NCBI GenBank assembly: GCA_022764085.1
Contig: JALERP010000092.1
Span: 1-33,754 of the forward strand
DNA from: Prevotella sp.
GTDB lineage: Bacteria > Bacteroidota > Bacteroidia > Bacteroidales > Bacteroidaceae
Length of the DNA stretch: 33,754 nucleotides
Reading direction: 5' to 3'
This document shows, one piece after another, positions 1 to 6,070 of the stretch. A model generated the notes under the pieces. That model saw only the letters and a list, made by a program, of their open reading frames with translations. It made no database searches and was not told the origin of the DNA. Positions within the stretch are counted from its first letter, which is position 1. Each line of letters starts with the position of its first letter. A program made the position numbers and the translations under genes.

Positions 1-43
1 AGCGACGTAACAAGTTGATAATCAACGAGTTACGTCGCTTTTT
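1..43 (+). terminator. Dyad with T-tract, terminator-like or attachment-site arm
   Basis: Perfect 11-bp arms (AGCGACGTAAC at 1-11, GTTACGTCGCT at 29-39) are followed by a run of T. Inside the loop lies a second dyad, GTTGAT-a-ATCAAC (14-26). The shape fits an intrinsic terminator for a gene left of the window. Its place 75 bp before the integrase also suits the end of an integrated element, where the recombinase binds nested inverted repeats. Both uses are possible; no second copy of the sequence was found in the window. Confidence 0.6.
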
Positions 44-117
44 CATTGAGTGGCTGATAAAAATCTGCGCCACTTTTCAACTGGAAGTTCAACAAACATC
101 TTTATCTCGCTGAAAAG

Positions 118-1311
118 ATGAGATTAAAAGATGTTAAAAAAATGTGTTCAAATTTCCGTACAGGCAAAAGTTCAAGCCTCGTGGGCTACACACCACCCAC
201 GTTACACAAAGGTGTGAGATGGTTTGTCGATTTCACCGCTTGGGATCCGGCCATCAATGCTATGCGCCGCAAACGCTACTACGTTAGCGGCAGTCTTACA
301 ATCTCACAGAAGAAGGCCCGTGCCAACGAAATCATGCAGGTGCTCACGCGCCAGCTTTCGCAGGGATGGAACCCATGGGTGAACAACGATGACACCCGTG
401 GCCATGTAATCTTCGAAAACTGCTTACAGCGATATGAAGATTATGTGGACAGGATGGACAGGAAGAAGACCCGCCAAAGTTATCACTCGCGAGTCAACAT
501 CCTCCGTGAGTTCATCGCCTCACTTGCCAGTCCCATCAAGTTTGCTTATCAGTTCGACCAGTCGTTCTGCAACGATTTCATCGACTGGATTTACCTTGAC
601 CGCGAAAGTAGTCCAAGAACACGCAACAACTATCGTGGTTGGCTCTTCGGCTTAGCCGAGTTCATGATGGCACGAAAGTACATCAGTTCCAATCCTGTTG
701 AACGCATCAAGGTGATGCCGGAACATGAGAAGTTCCGCAAAGACTTGACTCCAGAAATGCTGAAATGCATGCAAACCTATCTTGAGGAGAACGACAAGCC
801 GTTTCTTTTGGCCTGCATGATGCAGTATTACACCTTGATACGCCCAGGTGAATTGAGCAACCTGAAGATTGGCGACATCTCTCTCAAGAACCAGACGGTC
901 TTTGTTTCCAAGAAGTTCAGCAAGAACCACCGCGATGCGGAAGTGGGCCTGAACAAGTCCATCATCAAGCTCATGCTCGACCTTGGCATCTTCAAATGGC
1001 CCGACACCCATTACCTCTTCGGCACAGGTTTCCTGCCCAACAGAGAGAAAATGGGATCCGACCAGTTCAACAAACGCTGGAAGAAGATGCGAGCTACGCT
1101 TCGCTGGAGCGATTGTTACCAGTTCTATTCCCTGAAGGACACCGGCATCCGCGACCTTGCCAATGCTGCGGGTGTTGTCGTTGCCCGTGACCAGGCACGC
1201 CACAGCGACATCACCACAACCAACAAATACATCCAGAAGCACGGTGTGCAGGAAGTGACACTGGGCTTTGAAGGCAACCTCTCCTATGGAGACAATGAGA
1301 AGGACGAATAA
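118..1311 (+). CDS. int: Tyrosine recombinase / integrase, Bacteroidetes type
   Basis: A 397-aa tyrosine recombinase that probably integrates and excises the element. The N-terminal part (about 1-90) resembles the arm-binding domain of Bacteroidetes integrases, followed by a SAM-like core-binding domain (about 95-200) and the catalytic domain (about 210-375). The first catalytic Arg is R242 (IRPGELSNL), a Lys lies in the following beta hairpin (around 264-268), then H362 (ARHSDITTT) and the nucleophile Y371 (NKYIQ). The usual HxxR box is Y337-S-L-K340 here, so His and Arg are replaced by Tyr and Lys. I recall similar YSxKxTG versions in other Bacteroidetes integrases, so the enzyme need not be dead. 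Length is normal for the family. The gene stands alone, between a dyad upstream and a strong hairpin downstream, as expected at an element end. Confidence 0.9.
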   Translation: MRLKDVKKMCSNFRTGKSSSLVGYTPPTLHKGVRWFVDFTAWDPAINAMRRKRYYVSGSLTISQKKARANEIMQVLTRQLSQGWNPWVNNDDTRGHVIFENCLQRYEDYVDRMDRKKTRQSYHSRVNILREFIASLASPIKFAYQFDQSFCNDFIDWIYLDRESSPRTRNNYRGWLFGLAEFMMARKYISSNPVERIKVMPEHEKFRKDLTPEMLKCMQTYLEENDKPFLLACMMQYYTLIRPGELSNLKIGDISLKNQTVFVSKKFSKNHRDAEVGLNKSIIKLMLDLGIFKWPDTHYLFGTGFLPNREKMGSDQFNKRWKKMRATLRWSDCYQFYSLKDTGIRDLANAAGVVVARDQARHSDITTTNKYIQKHGVQEVTLGFEGNLSYGDNEKDE

Positions 1312-1333
1312 GTCTTGATCTTGCCAATAACGA

Positions 1334-1383
1334 AAAAGACATCCACTTATAGGGCTAATTCGCCTTATAGGTGGATGTCTTTT
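1334..1383 (+). terminator. Intrinsic terminator after integrase (bidirectional)
   Basis: AAAAGACATCCAC (1334-1346) pairs perfectly with GTGGATGTCTTTT (1371-1383), and the pairing continues inward with one mismatch through TTATAGG/CCTTATA. The stem ends in a T-run on the + strand and in an A/T tract on the other, so it can stop transcription both ways. It lies 20 bp after the integrase stop. Confidence 0.85.
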
Positions 1384-1434
1384 CTTATCTATGGCTATAT
1401 AGCCTAAAATAAATGCACTTTTCGCTGTGTAGCG

Positions 1435-1506
1435 TTGTATCTTGAAGGGAGTCATAAATGCAACACACTGTGAGTCAACAATGTTTTCTTGATACAACCT
1501 TGTATC
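1435..1506. repeat. TTGTATC repeats, including a 16-bp dyad
   Basis: TTGTATC occurs at 1435-1441 and 1500-1506, with the inverted copy GATACAA at 1491-1497. The last two form a dyad with 2-bp spacing (1491-1506). They lie between the integrase terminator and the structured region. This is the shape of a binding site for a recombinase, an excisionase or a dimeric regulator. The protein that binds is unknown. Confidence 0.45.
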
Positions 1507-1529
1507 TCACGTTGTTTTATGCTACAAAT

Positions 1530-2002
1530 TCCTTCTTAAACCGAGCCCGCACCGCTGCGAAGCGTCACAGAGATGGTTGTCAGACTGAGGCATTTGTCCT
1601 ATGGCAACGAGTTGCTATTGGACAACCGCCACAGTCTGCCAAGGTCCAAACACGTGAGGATTGCCAGTTCTTGCTCTCAAATGACCGAGGCTGCACTTCG
1701 GACATTTGTGGCTGCGCCCTGTCAATGCACACGTCTGACGTTTGGGCTGGCCATCTCGCATACGCTTCACAGCCCCACCCGCAAGATGTCTTGGCGTTCC
1801 ACGACATAAGGGAGAACTTACACCCTGCCCACACCGCAAAACAGGCAGGGGTTATTCTGCTTGATGAACCAAACGCTATTCTTGTCTGCGCACAGCCAAG
1901 AGAGGCGCCCGGTTCCGCAGAACGTGCCGGCGAATAGAGCATTCCTGCTGCAGAGCGAGGAACAGATGCCGACGCTGGCCGCCATCTAAGTCCTCGCTTT
2001 TT
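1530..2002 (+). ncRNA. Candidate structured non-coding RNA with its own terminator
   Basis: No credible protein is encoded here, but many paired segments occur in + strand sense. The clearest is 1581-1638, a 58-nt hairpin. It has 7 bp (CAGACTG/CAGTCTG), an A-A mismatch, 3 bp, a symmetric 2x2 loop, 6 bp (TTGTCC/GGACAA), a T-T mismatch and 7 bp closed by CGAG. It contains a G-U pair that would be lost on the other strand. Further hairpins are CCCTGCC/GGCAGGG (1823-1850), a GTTC-CGCA-GAAC hairpin inside CGCC/GGCG (1906-1932), and GGGCTG/CAGCCC (1744-1775). The region ends in GCGAGGA/TCCTCGC plus TTTTT (1955-2002). The 5' end is a guess. It matches no RNA family I can name with confidence. Confidence 0.5.
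1955..2002 (+). terminator. Intrinsic terminator of the structured region
   Basis: GCGAGGA (1955-1961) pairs with TCCTCGC (1991-1997) and is followed directly by TTTTT (1998-2002). An inner AGATG/CATCT pairing extends it. There is no convincing + strand CDS immediately upstream, so the terminated transcript is probably non-coding. Confidence 0.7.
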
Positions 2003-2122
2003 GCATTGACGCACTATTCCTATGCCGTCACTGTAACCCTTGCCGGTTTTGCATCCCACCCTTTTCATATCCTTCCTTTCCCTACTATTATATATAAGGA
2101 AAGGGAAGACAGTTGCTATTGG

Positions 2123-2725
2123 CTATATGGACGACACCTGCGGCTTGTTGGCAGCCCTCGACATGGATGGGTACTCCATGTTCACGTCGTACTTGTGCAG
2201 TACCCTGTATATATTGCTCTTTCCCCGATAGCCGGTACGCTCCATTATCTCCTTCACGCTGTACCCGGCCTTATACATGTTGATGACCAGCTTGTATCTC
2301 TTCAGTTTCTTGTCGTTGTACTCGTTGGAATACAACTCTGCCTCCAGGTCATCATGCGAGTTCCGGTCACGCTTGGCAAAGACCTGACAAATCAGGTCGA
2401 GCGTACTCGCCGTCTTCTTCTCAGGGAAGAGCAGGTCGTGAGTGTCCAGTTCGTCATGCAGCGAAATGATGCGGATTTCCATCTTTGAGCAGTACTTGAT
2501 GAAAAACACCATGTCGTTGAAGTTGCGGAACGCATTGTCAAACGACACCAGAACGGCACTGTCGCCTTTCTCCAAACTGTCAATGAACTTGTCCCATTCG
2601 GGCCTTCTCCTCCCTTTGGGGCTATCTACATGGATATGGCTGCAGCCACATTGCTTCATTCTCTCGCTTTGGCTCCATATATCCCCAATCAGATAGGCTG
2701 TGTTTATATATCCGATATTATTCAT
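2123..2725 (-). CDS. Resolvase-fold protein with degenerate active site, C-terminal HTH
   Basis: The N-terminal 100 residues follow the serine recombinase (resolvase/invertase) fold: GYINTAYL, then a central SLEKGDSAVLVSFDNAFRNFNDM segment corresponding to the usual LxxGDxLxVxxLDRLxRS. The C-terminus (YKLVINMYKAGYSVKEIMER) looks like a resolvase-type helix-turn-helix. Key residues are replaced. The normal RVST box that carries the nucleophile reads INTA, and the DRLxR box reads DNAFR, so the catalytic Ser and at least one Arg appear to be missing. I chose the ATG at 2725 because the fold normally starts 3-5 residues before GY; an upstream ATG at 2758 in the same frame is possible. It is read divergently from the lipoprotein gene, with operator-like dyads between. 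I infer a DNA-binding regulator rather than an active recombinase. Confidence 0.75.
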   Translation of the reverse strand: MNNIGYINTAYLIGDIWSQSERMKQCGCSHIHVDSPKGRRRPEWDKFIDSLEKGDSAVLVSFDNAFRNFNDMVFFIKYCSKMEIRIISLHDELDTHDLLFPEKKTASTLDLICQVFAKRDRNSHDDLEAELYSNEYNDKKLKRYKLVINMYKAGYSVKEIMERTGYRGKSNIYRVLHKYDVNMEYPSMSRAANKPQVSSI

Positions 2726-2835
2726 ATGAATGATATTATTGAGTAATCTTATCTGCAAAGGTACTCCAAAATATGCTTATTTCAGCATTATATGACAAAG
2801 CAAGCCCAATTATTCAGATATTTTAGGCTTTGCGT

Positions 2836-2888
2836 CCAATATTGGTTCTATTTTCCGGATAAGTAGAACCAAAGCCCAATAAATTGGG
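2836..2888. promoter_or_regulatory. Cluster of three dyads in the divergent promoter region
   Basis: Three palindromes are packed into 53 bp: CCAATATTGG (2836-2845), TTGGTTCTA-13 nt-TAGAACCAA (2842-2872) and CCCAAT-aa-ATTGGG (2875-2888). They share the CCAAT half-site. They lie between the divergent resolvase-like gene and the lipoprotein operon, about 30 bp upstream of a consensus -7 box. This is the expected layout of an operator for a dimeric DNA-binding protein; the resolvase-like neighbour is the first candidate. Confidence 0.6.
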
Positions 2889-2919
2889 TAAAGCATGATG
2901 TATTAAAGAAAAGTCGATA

Positions 2920-2927
2920 TAACTTTG
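2920..2927 (+). promoter_or_regulatory. Bacteroidetes -7 promoter box for the lipoprotein operon
   Basis: TAACTTTG matches the Bacteroidetes sigma-ABfr -7 consensus TAnnTTTG exactly and lies 32 bp before the lipoprotein ATG. No clear -33 TTTG box is visible at the usual 19-21 bp spacing. The flanking ATAACTTTG string is the same as in the promoter of the defence operon at 22831. Confidence 0.6.
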
Positions 2928-2959
2928 CCATAAGATTTTTATCAAAACAAGTTCAGTCT

Positions 2960-4084
2960 ATGGCAGAAAGCAAATTCGCATCCTGGATGCGCAGGAAAAC
3001 AGAGGAACATGAATGTTCCCAGCAGAGACATTCGCGCGGCGTATGGACGGCATTACCTGTATTATCGGTATTGCCCATATTATCCTTATTACTTGTATTA
3101 CCCATATTGATGGGTTGTAGCTCATGTGGCGGAAAAGACACCCTTGACTTCCAGTCCAGGGAAGATGCCTTGAAGGTCTATAAAGACTACCTCGTGAAAG
3201 TCCGCAAGACCGACCGCACCAACACTGCAGGATTCAGTACGATGCTTCGCGAGTGGAAGGAGCTGAATGATACGGTGTATCGCTATCTTGCCAAGGACTC
3301 CGTCTTCACCAAATACCACAACGAAGCCGGCGACTACTTTATCTGCCATGACTCCATCCGCACTGAGATGCTTCGCCTCGCAGAGACCTGGCGATATGGC
3401 TATGGCGATGTACTGCTCTTGAAGGAGCAGACCTGCACCTACAAAGAAGATAAGGAACTTCTGGAGGCCGTCAAGGCTGCCGAGCCATTCTTCACTTCCC
3501 TGGACAGTGTCGCCATCAGCATCTGTGACAAGACATCCATCTTGAAACGCTATCGCTATTTCCTGGCAGAGGTGAAGAACAACGGCATCAACAGCAAAGA
3601 CGAGCTGCTGGACTTCATCCGTCAGGAGGACTTCCTCTTCCGCACGTTCCTTGCCCATCTCTATGAAATGGACAAAGAGCCCTTGGCAGACATCACCAAA
3701 GACACGGAGACTATCTGCCGTGACATCTTCATCTCTGCCCGAAACGGCAATATTGCCGCCAAAGACGTGGTGGTCTATATGTCCATGCGTACGGTACGCC
3801 GTCTCTTGCAGAACTCCGTGGAGTGCGTGAACAACATCAACAGTCTTGAAATGAAAACCAAGGCTCAGGGCAACGCCTATATCTGGATGATTATCCAGCC
3901 TTTCATCAGCATCGACCAGTTCTCGCTGGCTACGATGACACCACTGGAGCGTAGCAAGTTCAACTATATCATCACCAACCTCCCCAAGTCGAAGCGCTTT
4001 GCCCAGGTCTTCGACATCAAGCAACGCGAACTGAACTACCTCCTCCCCCAACAACTCCTGAAGATTTATGTTTTATCCCTATAA
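2960..4084 (+). CDS. Lipoprotein of unknown function
   Basis: A 374-aa protein, probably exported and lipid-anchored. About 31 mostly polar, basic residues precede a hydrophobic stretch (ALPVLSVLPILSLLLVLPI) that ends in the lipobox LMGC followed by SSCGG. The n-region is unusually long, and an internal start cannot be ruled out. The rest is hydrophilic, probably mostly helical, without a domain I recognise. The hydrophobic core is encoded by seven 9-bp TATT-type units (3051-3113). It is the first gene of a + strand series (2960-5827) with overlapping reading frames, behind a -7 box and an operator-like region. It could belong to the mobilization or surface functions of the element; the sequence shows no more. 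Confidence 0.7.
   Translation: MAESKFASWMRRKTEEHECSQQRHSRGVWTALPVLSVLPILSLLLVLPILMGCSSCGGKDTLDFQSREDALKVYKDYLVKVRKTDRTNTAGFSTMLREWKELNDTVYRYLAKDSVFTKYHNEAGDYFICHDSIRTEMLRLAETWRYGYGDVLLLKEQTCTYKEDKELLEAVKAAEPFFTSLDSVAISICDKTSILKRYRYFLAEVKNNGINSKDELLDFIRQEDFLFRTFLAHLYEMDKEPLADITKDTETICRDIFISARNGNIAAKDVVVYMSMRTVRRLLQNSVECVNNINSLEMKTKAQGNAYIWMIIQPFISIDQFSLATMTPLERSKFNYIITNLPKSKRFAQVFDIKQRELNYLLPQQLLKIYVLSL
3051..3113 (+). repeat. Seven 9-bp tandem units inside the lipoprotein signal sequence
   Basis: Read in steps of nine from 3051, the units are CATTACCTG, TATTATCGG, TATTGCCCA, TATTATCCT, TATTACTTG, TATTACCCA and TATTGATGG. Each adds three mostly hydrophobic residues (for example VLP or ILS), so gain or loss of a unit would keep the frame and change only the length of the hydrophobic core. 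Confidence 0.75.
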
Positions 4085-4562
4085 CAAAGCAACTGATATG
4101 ATAAGCAATGAAGTTACAAAGTTCATGGCCATAGTGCCATTGATGCTGCCCCGACTGATTGATAGCAAACGTTGTGTTGACCCTGATATTACGGAAGACA
4201 CCGCAGTCCTGTATTTCAAACTCGACGAGCCATTCCCTATTGGGTGTATCATGGACATGCTCGACGAGAACGTGGAGCTGCACCTGCTCTATCATGGCTC
4301 CAACAAGACTGACGACCACTTCCATCACTGCTGCTTCTTTGCCAGTCCCAAACTTGGGCATTGCATGTTCTCCATCAACATGACCACCAACAAGAACACT
4401 TTCGTGGAGGGCCTGTCCGTCACAGTCTATGACTCTATCGACGTTTGGGAAGACGAACTGGAGAAAGACCTCGAACTGCACGCCAAGTCGTTTGACTTTG
4501 TCAAGGCTATGACTCCCGAACAGTTGTTGTCCATATTCTGCAAGATGGACTATGAAGGCTGA
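4068..4562 (+). CDS. Hypothetical protein, 164 aa
   Basis: No domain is recognised. The first ATG (4068) overlaps the end of the lipoprotein gene by 17 bp. A second ATG at 4098 (MISNEVTKF) would start just after it and is equally plausible. The 3' end overlaps the next gene by 11 bp, so the three are probably translated as a unit. The protein is acidic, soluble and without signal or membrane segments; a cluster HFHHCCFF lies near the middle. The GC-rich third positions (for example GAC, CTG, AAG) match its neighbours, which supports real coding. Confidence 0.6.
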   Translation: MFYPYNKATDMISNEVTKFMAIVPLMLPRLIDSKRCVDPDITEDTAVLYFKLDEPFPIGCIMDMLDENVELHLLYHGSNKTDDHFHHCCFFASPKLGHCMFSINMTTNKNTFVEGLSVTVYDSIDVWEDELEKDLELHAKSFDFVKAMTPEQLLSIFCKMDYEG

Positions 4563-4935
4563 ACTACTTTACAGGATTGCCGACATCATCAACAGCAACA
4601 GCAGCACTCACCATGCCGTGGTGCCTTGTTCGCGCCACGACTACATGGTGCAGGAGGGCAACAAGCTCGTCAAGTCCTCTTGCCTGGTGCTGCGCATCAT
4701 GCTTTCGGGTAAGGTCAAGAACCATGTGACCCGCTCGTTCTGGAACATCTACGAGAAAGACATCGACAAGGTCATCATGAAGATATGCCGTCGAGACAGC
4801 AGTTTCGCAGAACGTATCTCCAAGTGTGAGCCAACTGCCCAGGACGTTGACCTGCTCATACGTCGGGCTTCCTTCAATTCCCTCAGGTTGAAGATCGGCA
4901 ACAGTGCCTTCTACCTCTACGTGGACGGCAAGTAG
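4552..4935 (+). CDS. Hypothetical basic protein, 127 aa
   Basis: No domain is recognised. The protein is mildly basic, with alternating helix- and strand-like segments, and ends in a beta-rich stretch (LRLKIGNSAFYLYVDGK). The start ATG lies inside the end of the previous gene (11-bp overlap), which suggests translational coupling. After the stop comes a 51-bp gap with four 9-bp repeat units, then the next gene. Confidence 0.6.
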   Translation: MKAELLYRIADIINSNSSTHHAVVPCSRHDYMVQEGNKLVKSSCLVLRIMLSGKVKNHVTRSFWNIYEKDIDKVIMKICRRDSSFAERISKCEPTAQDVDLLIRRASFNSLRLKIGNSAFYLYVDGK

Positions 4936-4937
4936 CG

Positions 4938-4973
4938 TATTATCCAAACATACGGAATTACTCATATTACTCA
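4938..4973 (+). repeat. Four intergenic 9-bp repeat units
   Basis: TATTATCCA, AACATACGG, AATTACTCA and TATTACTCA follow one another between the stop codon at 4935 and the ATG at 4987. Two units are near-identical and they share the TATTAC core with the repeats at 3051 and 7528. Confidence 0.6.
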
Positions 4974-4986
4974 ATCAAATTTCATC

Positions 4987-5493
4987 ATGGCGCAACAAAT
5001 CATATTTCTCACATACGTTCTCCTGCCATTCGTGCTCGGACTGCTCTTGTCACGCAAGACAAGATACCTCAAACGGCTGGCCATAGGTATGGCCTACAAC
5101 CAACGTGTTCGGTTGGGGATGGTTACACTCCTTGCGATATACACTCTCCATCTTCATGTGTTCTACTCCTTGGCACAGCCCGTGAGCTACGGCTTCTACC
5201 TATCGTTTTTCTATATGCTGACCTTCATCTCTATGAAGCGTCACGAGAGGCTGCTGCTCTATCTTCGGGCTGACCGGAAACGGCTCATAGCCCTCGGCTT
5301 TGCCTCCATAATCGTGGCTGCTATCCCCGGCATGTTGACCGTCGGCATGACGATGGCCTATACGCTAATCTTTGCTTGCCTCTTCCCTCGGAAGACGAAG
5401 CAACTCAGTCCGAAGACAGAGGAGCCCAAAGCCGAGAGTGCAACTTCCGATGCAGCTTCACAAACTAACTCCGACAGTCATGAAGAAGAATAG
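4987..5493 (+). CDS. Small membrane protein, about four TM helices
   Basis: A 168-aa inner-membrane protein of unknown function. Hydrophobic segments are at about 4-21 (IFLTYVLLPFVLGLLL), 46-64, 68-84 and 100-134 (the last long enough for two helices), followed by a charged, Glu/Ser-rich cytoplasmic tail ending DSHEEE. The 3' end overlaps the following gene by 14 bp in another frame. Its place shortly before the relaxase suggests a role connected with mobilization, but this is only context. Confidence 0.65.
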   Translation: MAQQIIFLTYVLLPFVLGLLLSRKTRYLKRLAIGMAYNQRVRLGMVTLLAIYTLHLHVFYSLAQPVSYGFYLSFFYMLTFISMKRHERLLLYLRADRKRLIALGFASIIVAAIPGMLTVGMTMAYTLIFACLFPRKTKQLSPKTEEPKAESATSDAASQTNSDSHEEE

Positions 5494-5827
5494 CACCAAG
5501 ATCAACTGGCTGGCCATGGGCAACGACCTCATTGAGTGTCTTCGCTCGAAAGGCAACCATCGGCTCAGTCGCTACGATGCTTTCGTCTGGATGATCGAGC
5601 ATGTGCAGCATGGCACCATCATAACCAACGATCTTGGTGTCGTCGTTGATCGGACTCCGTTCACCTCTTCATACAGGCGTTTGTCTGAGGAATGGAACTG
5701 GGACAGGCATGTCGTCCAGGAGTTCATCGAAGAACTCGTTTCGCTCTCCGTCCTCTCGACTGAGCGCGAAGGCAACAGCTTCACTTTTCGCATCGGCGAC
5801 AACTCCGCCAGTCGGCTCATCCTTTAA
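5480..5827 (+). CDS. Small probable winged-helix protein
   Basis: A 115-aa protein. I chose the ATG at 5480 (MKKNSTKINWLAMG), which overlaps the membrane-protein gene by 14 bp. The open frame extends back to 5372, but that part reads through the neighbour and looks like a shadow. The segments LSRYDAFVWMIEHV, SYRRLSEEWNWDRHVVQEFIEEL and the wing-like SVLSTEREGNSFTFRI give the pattern of a winged helix, similar in style to replication or partition regulators. It is the last gene before the hairpin-rich probable oriT, so an accessory role there is possible. Confidence 0.55.
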   Translation: MKKNSTKINWLAMGNDLIECLRSKGNHRLSRYDAFVWMIEHVQHGTIITNDLGVVVDRTPFTSSYRRLSEEWNWDRHVVQEFIEELVSLSVLSTEREGNSFTFRIGDNSASRLIL

Positions 5828-5884
5828 TCTTTTCTTCCCTCACTTTAAATTTCATCGACTATATGCTACGCCTCTTTTCAGCTT

Positions 5885-5995
5885 CGAGCGAGCTTGCTCG
5901 CACCTCTTCAATTAGGCTTGCGCCAACGACCAAAACGGAACGATTTTTCAAATCGGGAAGCCTAATTCCCATTAACATTCGTTAATAATTAGGCT
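5885..5995 (+). other. oriT: Probable oriT: stack of hairpins upstream of the relaxase
   Basis: The 243-bp gap before the relaxase holds several dyads: GCGAGC-tt-GCTCGC (5888-5901), CGATTT-ttc-AAATCG (5941-5955) and ATTAAC-attc-GTTAAT (5971-5986). ATTAGGCT occurs at 5911-5918 and 5988-5995, with its inverse AGCCTAAT at 5959-5966 between them. The middle copy can therefore pair left or right, giving two exclusive stem-loops, each enclosing one of the smaller hairpins. Relaxases of the MobV group nick at hairpin-bearing sites just upstream of their own gene. The nick position cannot be read from the sequence. Confidence 0.55.
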
Positions 5996-6070
5996 GCCCC
6001 TCCAAAGGAGTTCCTAACGGGGAGCAAGCTCGGGCAGAATAAAGGTACCAACAATGTAAAATCAGAGATT

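Noticed and set aside
652..1497. 281-aa open frame antisense to the integrase
   Set aside because: Complete overlap with a confident integrase; a shadow frame of GC-rich codons.
1458..2068. Overlapping open frames on both strands (159 and 162 aa)
   Set aside because: Composition unlike protein, no homology pattern, and strong hairpins with a terminator in the same stretch; treated as a non-coding structured region.
2075..2104. CCTTTCC/GGAAAGG inverted repeat after the resolvase-like gene
   Set aside because: Only 7 bp with a long AT loop and no T-run after it on the relevant strand; too weak to call a terminator.
3122..4054. 310-aa open frame antisense to the lipoprotein gene
   Set aside because: Full overlap, His/Val/Gly-rich character typical of antisense shadows, no independent start signals.
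5372..5479. Upstream extension of the winged-helix gene
   Set aside because: It runs entirely inside the membrane-protein gene in another frame, and a good ATG exists at 5480 in an ordinary overlap position.
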